A stretch of DNA of 64,000 bases from Bursaphelenchus xylophilus (GCA_904066235.2 CAJFCV020000002.1:10540001-10604000), one strand, 5' to 3'; positions 46,201-57,507 are shown, counted from the first letter of the stretch. Notes: a model not told the origin generated them from the letters alone. Program-made: numbers and translations.

Positions 46201-49200
46201 ATCAGTCATCATGACCTTAAAAAATCTTGGGTTTTTTACAAAGTAACTATAAATATCTCATAAACATATCTAAAAACCAAAACCCAAAAGTTTTTGATCA
46301 AAATATACTTTTCCGACCTTATTTTAGACACCTGTTCCAAAATTTTCATTTTCTCAAAAAACCAAAATTTCAAAAAAAATTATTTTGATTTTTTTTATAA
46401 AGTAACTACAAATATCTCATAAACATATCTAAAAACTAAAACCCAAAATTTTTTGATCAAAACATACTTTTCCGACCTTATTTTAGACATCTGATCCCGA
46501 AATTTTCATTTTCTCAAAAAAACCAAAATTTCAAAAAAATTCCGGTCTCCCATCAGCTCCATTATTCCCTACAGGTCCTATAGCAACTATCCCATCAGTA
46601 TCTCCCACCTTTATAATAATTAAGTGAGGTCAATTGCACGGAGACCACACAAGTTGGATGTGGGAGAAGATCATTGATGCGGATCTCCGCGATTCGCTGC
46701 AAACTCAGTCTGTTCCGCTCGCCAGATGGCTCCGATTTCATGCCGAATATGGTGATTAGGCATTGGACATCAAACGTGATCAAATGGTTTTGTTTTGAAT
46801 TCATGAAAAGGACCCGTCCCGTTCGAAGTTTTTCCGCCGAATCCAGATCCAATTGGTCTTCGTGATGGAAAATGTAGATATTCTCGGCCTCTTGGCTCGT
46901 ATCGCAGGCACATGCGACTATGAAATCTTCGAAAACCGTCACTCCACCCGTCACAAACAAGGCTTTCTCCTGAAAATTCCAAAAATAAGGTCAACGCAGC
47001 TAAAGCAACATAAAAAATACTTAAAAAATAATCAAAAATGCCTTAAAATAGTCTCCATACTCAAAAATAAAGTGTATTCTTACCTGAGCCTCCTTTCTGA
47101 AGAGTCGCCACTTGTTAGTTTTAAAGTTGTAAAAGCAAAATCCTCGGGAGCCCACAACGACCAGAATTTTATTGCAATCTGGGTCAAATCCGACTAGCTG
47201 AAATGAAAATTTCCGTCAATTTTGTTTTCAAATTACATACAAACACCCAATCAATCCTCAAAATAAGATTGTTTGCTTTTTTACACAACTTTCAGCCGGA
47301 GAGAAAGACTTGACCCAACTTTGAAATTTTGAGTCAACTGTTTCCCTCGTCGTCAACACCGCTGGAAATTGAAGAAACTGATGTTTATCGCCTTTGTATA
47401 TACTCCAAAAATCATTTTCTTTTCTAAATATCCCTCAAACACCCACAAATAAAACATAAATTATATTATCCATGACCTCCACCTCCAAAAAATCCCTTTT
47501 TTCTTACCCTAACCGGCCAATTAGCCGAAATATAGTCATGTGGGACACTGTAGGTTGGCCAAACAAACTGTGGAGCTGACGCCTTCGGTTGGTGACATCT
47601 TTTCGGACTTAAATATACCTTATCATTACCCAACAGGACTATCCGATCTGCCGAATCCGGTTGTGAATGGACAATATTCATGACAAAAACACTTTTCTCG
47701 AGGCCCAGCCATAACTGATGTCCTTCTACACCCCATTCTATACATGAATATGAGTCTTCCGAGTAACTGTCGGCCAAAACATCCTCCAAGCTGGTCCACC
47801 ATTGAGCGCCAAAGGGGCTGAAGAGGGCGAGGACGGGAGGGCAACGGGCGTCTGAAATTTTATTTAAATTTTGAGATCAAACCAAGTCCAATTTACCAAG
47901 ATTTCATAAGTTCATGTGCCTAAAACTCGAAAAATCTTCAAAAAATCTCAAAATTTACCTGATTTTGCTTTATTTTTCTCCCAAATGACCGCAGTAACAC
48001 CTCCTTGACTTAGACATTCAATCTGCTTGACAGGACCGACCTGGTCCAGGAACTGAGTGCCATTTTTTACAAACAGTTTTTGAACAAAAACTTGGATTAG
48101 AGAGCCGTTGGTGTCGTCCAAAGAATAGGCCGAAATCTCTCCGCTGAAAGCCAAATACTTTTACTTCTTATACCACTCGAAAGAGGGCTTCTTAACCCTT
48201 CTAATCATCCCAAAAAACCAGGCTAAACTCCAACCATCACTTCAAAAAAACCGATCTTATCTTACCTCTCATGTCCAAAGTAGATCATTCGAAACTTGTG
48301 ATTTGCCGCACAGCAAGTGACATTCTTCGCTCCTTGGACCCAAATCCCTGCTAAAGAGTCTGCATTGAACTGCTGACTGCTGGAGACGAGCAGCGCTGGA
48401 CGACCATCGCTCAACAGCATGCAAATTCCTCCAATCAACGGGGAATAGACAAAGTCCGTGATGAAAACTTCGGTGCTGTGGAGAGTCTCGGCTGAAAATC
48501 AGTTCGATAACAAGTTTATTCGATAGGAAAGAGAATGAAAATGATGGTTGATACCTAAAATTCGAAAAAAAATAATAAAATTCGACTCACTTTTACTTCC
48601 AACTTGATCAAAAGCAAATGGAATTAATCGGATGTGGAAGGATAATTCCTTGAGGAAATCGCCACTCCAAGTGATCCTATGAACCCAGCCATCCTTTAGA
48701 CATACAAAGAGCTCATCTCGAAGAGGTGTCACACTAAAAATAAATTTTTTTTGTAAACCATGCATCTTGGAAGAAATTAAAATTTCGGCGAAAAAATCAA
48801 CTTTCACAAGATCAAAATTTATATCAATAGGAAGACCAAGTCCTAATCTTCCTGTTAAAATCAAATTTGACCCCATTATCAGCAATTTTTCCATAGATAT
48901 TGTCCAATCTTCCACATCATCACCTAAAATCAAAAGAAAAAAACAAAAAGCATACCAGGAAGGTTCACTCTCCAATTTGGCTATCACAGAGAGAGTCACA
49001 TCGACTACCGGCCGTCTTCCTTTCAGATACAGCAAGCTTGAAGTTCTGCGGAATTCGTGGTTTTCGTCCTCCAGGTTAAAGCATTCATTTTCAGCAGAAA
49101 TTGCAACCGAATAAATGTATAGACAATTACTGTCGGTCTGAAACAAAAATAAACATTAAAAAGTATTTTATATCAGTTTTTTTCACATTTTTCCCATATC

Positions 49201-49997
49201 CTTCTCAAGTGTAATATCCGAAATTATTCCAAATTCTTACAGTAACACAAACGGCTGCTGAATTATGCCTCCAGTAGAGATTCTTGTACCTTCCACGCTC
49301 CTCAACTTCAGCGGTCTCTCTTCGATATGTGCAGAGGAGCAAAAGCGGCTGAAATCAAAGAATAATAATATTTTGAAGACGCGATTCGATTCATCGATTC
49401 GTAAACATAATTTTCCTATGATCTTAGGCCTAAAAACGATGCTTTCTGCATTCTAAAACTACAAAATTTTTAAAAAACACATAAAATTATATTAACCTAG
49501 ATGGAGATGGGAAATTGGTCCGTAGCTTTGAAATTTGAATTAAACCGGATTCGAAAATGTTTTGCAAAGAAGAAGAAGACCTTATTCCAACTAAATTTAA
49601 CCATTTCATCTTTAAAATCAAAAGGTTCTCGCCGCAAGATCAAAAAACATTATCCTGGAGGTCAAAGAGAAGATTCCTTCGTGGAAACTGCTATAACTCC
49701 AAAAAAACAAAACGCTCAAGTATGAAACAATAACAAAAAGATAGAAAAGACCATGATACAGATTTCCACATCATTTCCATTCCCCTAAACATCAAAGTAC
49801 ACCAAGAAAATCGACTTACATTTGGCAGAAAGACGTACAAACTTGAGGCCGTTACCGCGATCAATATGGATCGCTCCCGATTCCCAACAATCTGCAAGAT
49901 CGGCTCATGGTTGAAGGGTAAGTTCAGCTCTACAGTGCATTCGTCCTAAAACAATCTTTCTCCGGGCAGAAAGGACCAAACTAACCGGCAAAAACAT
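40285..49997 (-). CDS. RIC1: RIC1, Rab6 exchange-factor subunit (WD40 + RIC1 domain)
   Basis: RIC1 with RGP1 activates Rab6 at the Golgi for retrograde traffic. Eighteen exons: 49997-49986, 49945-49820, 49348-49241, 49137-48956, 48733-48591, 48491-48266, 48143-47959, 47851-47508, 47197-47084, 46969-46609, 46061-45943, 45828-45644, 45061-44748, 44285-43839, 42821-42537, 41756-41450, 41052-40765, 40432-40285 (TGA). Every junction keeps phase; about 1,297 aa. The N-terminal part is a WD40-type propeller ([38 protein letters not shown]). The RIC1 region is unmistakable: [67 protein letters not shown]. The first exon encodes only four residues. C. elegans R06F6.8 is the expected orthologue (from memory). 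The 1-kb intron 42822-43838 holds tandem repeats, and a long palindrome sits in 41757-42536. Confidence 0.95.
41865..42250. repeat. Palindrome in RIC1 intron, arms of about 185 bp
   Basis: Inverted pairs include GGATAATCGAGGGTGATGAT / ATCAGCATCCTCGATTATCC, AGTAATTTTTTGA / TCAAAAAATTACT and TTTCGATGGTGCTGATTTCA / TGAAATCAGCACCATCGAAA. The loop is at about 42055-42062. It is a foldback element with no ORF. Confidence 0.88.
42254..42408 (-). repeat. R8 copy: GTAGGGTTCGTTGTACAGAGG twice
   Basis: The word GCGTAGGGTTCGTTGTACAG occurs at about 42268 and 42378. Between them lies TCGTACTTTGCTTTCGA, the reverse of the 10.4-11.1 kb tandem unit. It therefore shares ancestry with that intergenic repeat. 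Confidence 0.75.
42927..43825. repeat. RIC1 intron tandem repeats, period about 155-161 bp
   Basis: CTTGACCATCTGATGTCAA.TGTAATATAA occurs near 43218 and 43373, with weaker copies near 42933 and 43082. A second pair, TCTCATTTGATGTCTACTAC, occurs at 43521 and 43682, followed by CGGCAAAACCG.TAAAATTTGG. TTGACATCTGATGTCAA is itself a near-palindrome. The whole 1-kb intron appears to be a decayed array of the unit. Confidence 0.8.
45160..45600. repeat. R7 motif cluster in RIC1 intron
   Basis: CAAGTTTTCGTGGTGAGACC is at about 45164 and 45289, a variant (CAAGTTTTCGCTGCGGGACC) is at 45422, and the reverse form (GGTCCCACCACGAAAACC) is at about 45581. Spacing is about 125-135 bp among the first three, as in SPATA20 introns. 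Between them, AGCATTCTAGACGAT and ATCATT.GAAAGCAAAATTTT repeat with the same step. Confidence 0.82.
46241..46560. repeat. 159-bp tandem duplication in RIC1 intron
   Basis: AAGTAACTA.AAATATCTCA begins at 46241 and again at 46400. The two copies match closely through CTTTTCCGACCTTATTTTAG and CATTTTCTCAAAAAA. The sequence is unrelated to the 160-bp unit at 38151, but the period is the same. Confidence 0.9.
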
Positions 49998-51500
49998 GGT
50001 TTGAGCATCTAAAGCATAATTCAAAATAAATTATAAGGTTAAATTAATGTCCGCAGGTAGAAATTGATACTGTTTATGGCTGGGAAAAATAATACTACTT
50101 GGTCTTTTGACCGGACATCCAACACTTTTCCTGTCTCGCGTCGACTCTTCCTTTTTGCGTCAAGAGTCACTTTGAGTCAAGTTTTACTCTTTTGCGTCAA
50201 GTTTGCGTTGTCTCTCTCGTTTTGCGTGATCTCTGATTAGAAAGGGCGATAAAAAACATGATTTCCATGAAGATTGTAACATAAGGAATTTAGAGTTGCT
50301 TCAACTACACTATGTTAAGCTCAAAATGCTTAAAATTTAAGGTTTAGTTGTAAAATACGCCACAAAGGAAACACTTCTTCTTTGTTTCTCTGCACTAAAT
50401 ACTTTCCCATTTCTTTCGCGAGTTTAATTTTTTCGCCCTTCCAGCAGGTTGATCATTGGTTGACAGAAGGTTAAAAACTTATCTGCAACAAAATGCGATG
50501 ATTTTAGCCCGAGTATGACTCCCATGAGTTATAACTAGTGGCACCGGGTCCTTATGTCTGAGGGCACGTGTGTCTCGTATGAGCATTTTGATAATGGCTG
50601 AAAAGCTCACCTGGTATTCAACTGGCTGAAAAGTCGATGAATTTGTCTGAAAGTCAGGAAAAAATCCGTTAATTTATGAAAAATGTCGTTATGACCTTAT
50701 TTTAGGGCAGTATTGTTACTGAAATGGCGTAAAAATTACGTTGATTTGTGAAAACTGTCGCCATGACCTTGTTTTAGCCCATTTTGGTGATTATTCTTGT
50801 TGAAATCTCTTATTGACATGTCGGAAAACTTGTGTTATAGACACAAGAGCCTTGTTTGAACGTCCAAATGATCTTGGATCCCTAAAATTTTACGTTTTTG
50901 AATTTAAAATAGCCATGATTTGATATTACAATATGCAAAAATCTCATTGAAACCAAACTCTAGAATTTTTAGATGACTAGTATTTTGCTTTGAAATCGAT
51001 TTTTCTCTGCCCATTTTGACGTTATTCATGGCGCTTTAACACTGAAATTGTAGTATTTTGACATCTCCTTTTCGCCTTCTGATCTTTGCTTTCATACTCC
51101 GAATGCTACACCCTTTACACTTGATTAATATTCCCTTGTAATTCTGTACTCCCTCATCTCCCCATAGAACTCATTGTTTTTGCATTACTCTTCTCTGACT
51201 TTCGCTTCCATCTCAGACAACGTCAACGTTACGAATTAAGTATGCTTAATCGAACATTCCAAGCAGTAGGCGATCGCAAACGTTGTCTGTTTTTGTGTAT
51301 TGTTGACGTCGGGAAAGGGCAACTTAATTGGCCAACATGAATTATTTATTCCAGGCTTCTGTTGGGCCTGGAAATGTTTTTCGGCTCCTCTCTGATTTAC
51401 TCGAAAATTTGCATACTTAATGGGCCACAGTGGGATTTCAAGTCAGTCTGATAGAGTTTTTATGTTACACACGTCATTGAGGAGGTCAAGATCGGGGAAA
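49998..51500. other. RIC1 upstream region, no gene seen
   Basis: A TTTAG acceptor at 50009-50013 (minus) is the likely trans-splice site for RIC1. It leaves an 11-nt leader that also contains an out-of-frame ATG. 50150-50240 repeats GCGTCAAG/GTCAAGTTT words, and 50640-50790 holds a 73-bp direct repeat (CCATGACCTT.TTTTAG). No exon is supported. Confidence 0.45.
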
Positions 51501-51514
51501 AATTAATCTTTCCT

Positions 51515-52125
51515 CTTGGCGGGCGCACACTTGCGGGCAACCAGTTTGCGGGCAAATTTTTTGCGGGCAGCCACTTTGCGGGCAGCCTGGGACATTTGCG
51601 GGCAGGGTCGACAGTTGCGGGCAGCCTGGAAGATTTGCGGGCAACCGACACCTGATTGTAGAGGTAACAGGGTGGACGTGGAAAAATTACTATGATATTA
51701 TATTTTGGAAATTTGCCGACATTTGCGGGCAACCGGCACTTGAGGATTACAAGGTGGAGATGGAAAAATTACTTCGATATTTTTGGAAGTTTTCCGACAT
51801 TTGCGGGCAGGCAATACTTGCGGGAAGCCGACATTTGCGGGCAACGGTTCCAAAGGTTCCTATACTGTCTGTGTGATTGTTTTTTCCTGTTGCCCGCAAA
51901 TGTCGGCAAATTTCCAAAATATCGCAGTAATATTTCCACCTCCACACTTTAACCCTCAGGTGCCGGTTGCCCGCAAATGTCGGCTGCCCGCAAGTGTCGG
52001 TTGCCCGCAAGTGTCCCAGGCTGCCCGCAAGTGTCTCAGCTGCCCGCAAATGTTTCAGCTGCCCGCAAATGTGGCCCCCCAAATTTTGCCCGCAAAGTGG
52101 TTGCCCGGAAGTGTCTCGACGCCTT
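51515..52125. repeat. Foldback built from TTGCGGGCA units
   Basis: On the left (51525-51850) the decamer TTGCGGGCAR occurs about ten times, with linkers such as GCCGACA and GCCTGGGACA. On the right (51890-52120) the complement TGCCCGCAA occurs about nine times with matching linkers. Between them are inverted GGAAATTTGCCGACATTTGC / TTGCCCGCAAATGTCGGC and a short unique loop. GC content is far above the flanks. Confidence 0.9.
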
Positions 52126-53485
52126 CCTCTTCAATGTGAAGTTCAAATTTATAATTTTGCACTCATTTTTTCTCTCATTGACCCAAAAACTTCCTTTTAC
52201 GACCCATCAACATCGATTATGACCCTCTGCTGTAAACAGTTGCCAAGTTTAGGACGAAATGGATATCAAGACGTTGGACTATGCAAAAACTCTCATAATT
52301 TTCTAGCTAAAAGGTTGTATTGCCAACCAGTTCGTCCAGAGGGGGCCTAGGTCAATCCAACTTTTTGGCGAGCTAATTATGACTTCATCATTTTTTTATG
52401 TCATCAATCCAACAACATTGGTTGTTTCCTCCTAAAGTAGCCGACTATTACGTCAATAGATCATAATCGATACTGATCAGTCATAAACAGAGTTTTTGGA
52501 GTAACGAGAGAAAAAATGGGGCAAACTTATGATGAATTTGAGCCGCACATTGCAATGCATTGAATAAAAAAATTGATTTTCCGCATTCTTGACTTCATCA
52601 GTGACATGCATAACATAAAAAATCTTTCAGATTGACTTGAAATCCCTTTGGATCTGGCCCACTGATCCAAAGGTGGGCCAGCACAATGTCGCTGGGTCAA
52701 TGGCGTCGCTGAAGAGAAAAGCAATTTGATTTTGTCGTGGCACGGTTCATTTTCTCTGCGGCGATGCGATTTTTGATGAGCACTCACTATTTTCCCGACA
52801 GACAGGTAAATTTGCATTTTTTTGTGACTTCTCGATAACCTTGCGCTATCAGAAGAATCTAACAAATTAAGCGAGCTGCAAATAGCATCAATAAAAATTT
52901 TTCATTTCCTGGATTCAGCCGAGCTTCTTCAACGTTTCGGGAACACATAGCCTCTGGCCAGAGCGCCATCACCTACGTCATTGAGGGTTCAAGAGGCCGT
53001 CAAGTCTACTTCTCAAGACGGCACTTGACCAAAAGCGTTCCAAATTTTTTGAAGTTTATCTTTGCCTTTTTTTACCACGTAAAACATGTTTATATATAAA
53101 ATTCCCAAGCGGCAATAACTTAAAAAGCTTTGTTTTATCATAAAATAACAAAAGTAGAGACAAAAAATTTCAGATGTGGTGGCGGCAACCGGGGCGATAC
53201 TAAAAGAAACGTATACAAGGTATATTTTGATAGGGTGGTGCAAATTTGACCAGCTGGCCAGATTTTCGTTTTTTGTCCAACATAACACCAAGTCGAAGTA
53301 AAGGGTTTTTTGTTGTGGAGACCAAGTTCTACAGCAACAGCGAGGGGGACATCGATTCGTTTGACCGTTTTGCGCTGAAAAAGTGGGGTGGTTAAAAATG
53401 CAGGGATTATACTATATAGTACAGTATTTTTTCTTCTTCTAGAATTTTCTGTAAGCTATCCCACACCTTAGAAATCGACTGCATA
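52126..53485. other. Spacer, no gene seen
   Basis: Only a truncated R1 copy (about 52678-52806, right end TTTTCCCGACAGAC) is identified. The remainder is unique AT-rich sequence without supported exons. Confidence 0.45.
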
Positions 53486-53489
53486 AAGT

Positions 53490-54095
53490 CGTATTGGTGT
53501 GTCCAGAAAATGCGTCACGATGACACCTGTTTAAAATGTGGCAGTATTATAAACATCGGCTCTACATGGCTAGGAGTACTCCCTAGAGTACCCATAAAAA
53601 ATTTATACAATTTGGAAGACGGATTTTCGAGATATTCCGCGAACGTCTAGAAAGTGTGTCATGATGACACCCGTTTAAAATGTGCCGTTGGTATAATCAA
53701 TAACTGTATATGGCTAGAAGTACTCCCTAAAGTATCCGCAAAACAAATTTATGCAATTTGGATGACGGATTTTATAGATTTTCCGCGAGCGTCCAGAAAA
53801 TGAGTCATGATGACACCCGTTTAAAATATGCCAGTGGTATAAAAATCGGCTTGATAAGGCTAGGAGCACTCCCTAGGGTACCCACAAAAAATTTTAAGGT
53901 CAAAACTTTTACAGTGCGCAATTTGTATGACGGATTTTATGGATTTTTTTGCTCCGGGAACCTTTGCTTTGCCCGAAATTTTTCAACATGCTCTAGCGAG
54001 TATTCCTAGCTTTATACAGCTGTTGTCTGTACCACTGGCACGTTTTAAAGGGGTGCCATCGTGACACATTTTCTGGACACACAGAGATTATAAGT
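53490..54095. mobile_element. R3 foldback element with three direct subunits
   Basis: Subunits start at about 53500, 53648 and 53789 (GTCCAGAAAATG.GTCA.GATGACACC, GGCTAG.AGTACTCCCTA). The closing end is inverted: GGTGCCATCGTGACACATTT, then TCTGGACACACAGAGATTAT. The step is about 141-148 bp. It lies just 3' of the neuropeptide gene. Confidence 0.84.
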
Positions 54096-54199
54096 TGCTC
54101 GAGTTATATCTCGATTGTCGTTCTCTCGTAAACCTTACTAGTTGCAAGAACTTTTCTATTACTCCTCTTGTGTAATAAAAAAAACCCACCTCCTTCAAT

Positions 54200-57100
54200 T
54201 TACGCGAAGGCGAAACGCGCTCGCTTGGCGAACGCGAAATTTCGGGGTCGTTTCGCGAACGCGAACCTCGCGCGCTTGTCCATCGGGTCCTCTTCCAGCG
54301 AGTCAACGTCGAGCAGCGGCTCTTCCGCGGATCGTTTGGCGAACGCGAATGATCGCCCAAACGGGTACGGGTCGAACTTCTTGGCGAAGGCGAAGGACCG
54401 TGCGCGCTTCGCGAACGCGAAGGATCGCGCCCGTTTGTCCATGCTGTCTTGTTCGGAAAGCTGAAAGTGTGGGGTGAGAAAGGGATGATTTGATGCGGTT
54501 GTTGTATTTTTGGGGCAATGGGAAGTCTCTACAACAAACTGTTGTATATCAGTATGTCGGGAAAATAATGAGCGCTCTGTCGCATCGAAAATCGCATCGC
54601 CGTCGAGAAAATGAATTGTGTCGGGGCAAAATCAAATTTCTTTTCACTTTAGCGACGTGATTGGCACAGCGACCTTGTGCTCATTATTTTTCCGACAGAC
54701 TGATAAGTAATGAAATTTGCCTATAACGAACAATTTCAAGGGTATCCAGACCTACAGTGGGGGACCTGATCCAACGGCAAAAAACTATCATTTTGTGTCC
54801 GGGTGTATCAAAAATGTGGTAAAATGCTTCCCTCTCCAAGTGAAAAAACTTTGATTTCAAAAGATCTTTTTGTGAGGGAAAGGGCGCGCCCTTCAAAACG
54901 AAGTTTTTTCACTTGAAGAAGGAGGCATTTTGCCACATTTTTGATGCTTCCCGGATGCAAAATGGTACGTTCTTTTGCCACTGGATCAGGTTCCTCACTG
55001 TAAGCTTAGGCCAAGTAAACCTCCGCAAAACGGAGCCTTTCTATTACAAATAAATCGTTTGGTCCTTTACGATTCGCTATACAGAGGATCCACTGTAATC
55101 TCTCAACTTTTGAAGCGTTCCTATAAAGCCGCAAATTCAGTACAGTAGAACTTGGGAAGAGCAATTTTTCTCTATATTCTGTTGTAAAATATTTTTCATT
55201 TCTTCGGTCTTTTTTGTTCTCCCAATTTGCAAGTCTGACTGATATTCGCAATTACTGCAACTATAACGAAAAATTATTTCTTTTTCTTTTCAATTTTTTA
55301 TAAAATCCTCGATTTATCAGACTTTTATGACCTCTCTATCTCGGCTTATGACAAATATTTTTCATTGTTCGCCATTTTTCGAACTTCCTGAATCCGAAAC
55401 ACAATCAAATTTGTTTATCTCCACCTACATTCCCCGACAATCCCCCAATTTCGGCTATTCAATAGCTTCCTTTTATGTACACGTATATGTCTAAGCGGTT
55501 GTTTTTGACAGACATAACTTTTAAATACTCAAACATTGTGATTGTCAGAAACAGCCATTAAAATTTTTTATGCACCCATAAATAGAGTTGAGGGTGGTTA
55601 AACACCACAGTTGGGTGTTTATTGCTAAGTATGTGTAGTTCAACAAGTCGCGGTAATTACGCAATTATCAGTATGATGTTCCACATATCAGTTAGACTCC
55701 CAAATTGGAAGAAATAAAGAGACCAAAACGTGAAGAAATGAAAAATATTTTTCACTAGAACATAGAGAAAGTTGCTCTTCCAACTTCTACTGTACTTAAA
55801 TTGTGGCCTTATAAGAACGCTTAAAAAGTTCAGAGATTACAGTGGAGTCCCTGTATAACGAATCGTGAAGGACCAAAACATTTATTTGTAATAGAAAGGT
55901 GTCGTTTTGCGGAGGTTCATTTTGCCTAAAATTCAAACTTGCGACCTCTGAAACTGTTCGTAACAGACTGCTTTTCGTCCTACTGTACTGAAATTGTGGC
56001 CTTATAGGAACGCTTCAAAAGTTGAGAGATTACAGTAGGGCCTCTGTAGAACAATCGTGAAGGACTAAAAGAATTATTTGTAATAGAAAAGATTCGTTTT
56101 GCGGAGGTTCATATTTCCTAAAACTCAATCTTGCGACCTCTGAAACTGTTCGTAATAGACTGCTTTCATTGGACTGTAGTTTCTTCTACGGGGTTTGGCT
56201 GTAATAAATTTCAAGCGACAGTTACAGCGACCCCTTAACAACAACCTCCTCTAGAAGAAAACCTCTCTATTAACAAACAATTTCAGGGGGAACAAGAGTC
56301 AATTTAGGGCATATTTAGAAGGCCTCTTTGTATAGAGTTTCCTTTGGCTCTAAAATTGACTCTTGTGACCTATGATTGTGAGATGATTTGTTAAAGAGAG
56401 GTGTTCTTCTAGAGGAAGTTTTGTTCAGAGGCCACTGCACGGCATTCTGTACTTTCGGGACACAACCGATCTCCGCGACTTTTTCTATTTTTTTCGGAAT
56501 GCGCTTGCTTTCTCTGTCCATATCTCGCTAGCCGTTTGAGCTAGAGGGCTAAAATTTGGCATAGCAGTAGAGTAAAAAGCCGGCTTTCAGGAAATGTAAA
56601 TATCGTAAGGAACCCCATCGCATAAACTTCGCAATGACCATTGAAAAAATTTCATTCTTAAAACTTCTGCAACCCAAAAGTGCGAGTTGCATGATCGTAT
56701 TGACAAATTTTTTTATGCACTGTAACTGTCTCTTGAAATTTATTACAGACAAGTCCCGCAGAACAGACTACAGTTCAATAAAAGCGGTCTATTACGAACA
56801 GTTTCAAAGGTCGCAAGATTGAATTTCAGGCAAAAATGAACCTCCGCAAAACGAAACCTTTCTATTATAAATAAATCTTTTGGTCCATTACGATTCGTTA
56901 TACAGAGGCTCTGTTGTAATCTCTCAACTTTTGAAGCGTTCTTGGCATCCCACAAGTTCAGTACAGTAGAACTTGGAAGAGCCACTTTTCCTATGTTCTA
57001 CGGTAAAATATTTTTTTCCATTTCTTCACGTTTTGGTCTTTTTAGTTCCTCTAATTTGGAAGTCAAACTGATATGCGGAACATCAGAATGGTAATTGCTA

Positions 57101-57210
57101 CGCGAATTAGCATATTTTAACGAAAAAATTGTTTGACACCAACTTACTTCCTGTGACAAAACCATGACAGCCAACGATGCGCAGACAATCAAACCCAATG
57201 TGGAGTGCAT
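54200..57210 (-). CDS. FAFA-type neuropeptide precursor (NLP-18/NLP-20-like)
   Basis: Two exons, 57210-57148 and 54460-54200 (TAA), joined in phase 0 across a 2.7-kb intron; 107 aa. Exon 1 is a signal peptide (MHSTLGLIVCASLAVMVLSQ). Exon 2 is a string of peptides separated by KR or KK: ARSFAFA twice, FDPYPFGRSFAFA, ARFAFA twice, PRNFAFA, plus acidic spacers ending in MD-KR. There is no Gly before the dibasic sites, so the peptides end in free FAFA, as in C. elegans nlp-18 and nlp-20 products. A secreted neuronal or intestinal peptide is expected; nlp-18 acts through a cholecystokinin-type receptor (established for C. elegans). An ATTCAG acceptor ends 32 nt before the ATG. The intron is packed with R1, R4 and other repeats. 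The precise nlp orthologue is unsure. Confidence 0.9.
54550..54704. mobile_element. R1 MITE copy in neuropeptide intron
   Basis: Full length: AGTATGTCGGGAAAATAATG to TTATTTTTCCGACAGACTG, with the GAAAATCGCATCGCCGTCGA interior. Confidence 0.86.
54751..55002. mobile_element. R4 palindromic element in neuropeptide intron
   Basis: Arms: CCTGATCCAACGGCAAAAAA and TTTTGCCACTGGATCAGG, ATCAAAAATGTGGTAAAATG and CATTTTGCCACATTTTTGAT, and CTCCAAGTGAAAAAACTT with AAGTTTTTTCACTTGAAG. The core is AAGGGCGCGCCCTT. It shares every block with 30160-30452. Confidence 0.86.
55010..57105. repeat. Inverted and direct copies of a ~300-bp repeat in neuropeptide intron
   Basis: A block with CAGTAGAACTTGG.AAGAGC, TTTTTCATTTCTTC and CAAACTGATAT stands forward at about 55141-55260, reversed at 55672-55800 and forward again at 56960-57095. 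It is flanked each time by TTACGATTCG.TATACAGAGG and CGTTTTGCGGAGGTTCAT. Two direct copies of the latter part stand at about 55791 and 55982. The block adjoining 57100 runs up to the signal-peptide exon's donor. Confidence 0.78.
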
Positions 57211-57507
57211 TCTTTTCGTTTGGCGGGGGTGAGCGGGGGTGCCTGAATTGATGGGTAATTAGCATATTGTAATTGTTTAAAAAATGTAAAAATCTTACAA
57301 AAATCGCGAGAAATCGAAAAATTCAGAGCTGAATTACGTATACCAAATCAAATAGGGACAAGAAATTATTCGTTATACATAGAAGGGTTTCAGTGTACGG
57401 AGGTTCATTTTGGCAATAGAATATACTCTTTGGAGCCATGAAACTGTACGTTATAGACGGGTTTTGCTCTACGATACGCTACGATAACTTGCTTTATACA
57501 TACTTAT

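Noticed and set aside
48868..48957. A 32-nt micro-intron in RIC1 ending at GATTTTAG
   Set aside because: It would bring an immediate stop in frame; the acceptor at 48734 restores phase and the family match.
51216..51292. CAGACAACGT ... ACGTTGTCTG as a microRNA hairpin
   Set aside because: Only a 10-bp stem with an unpaired ~55-nt loop; the stem does not extend.
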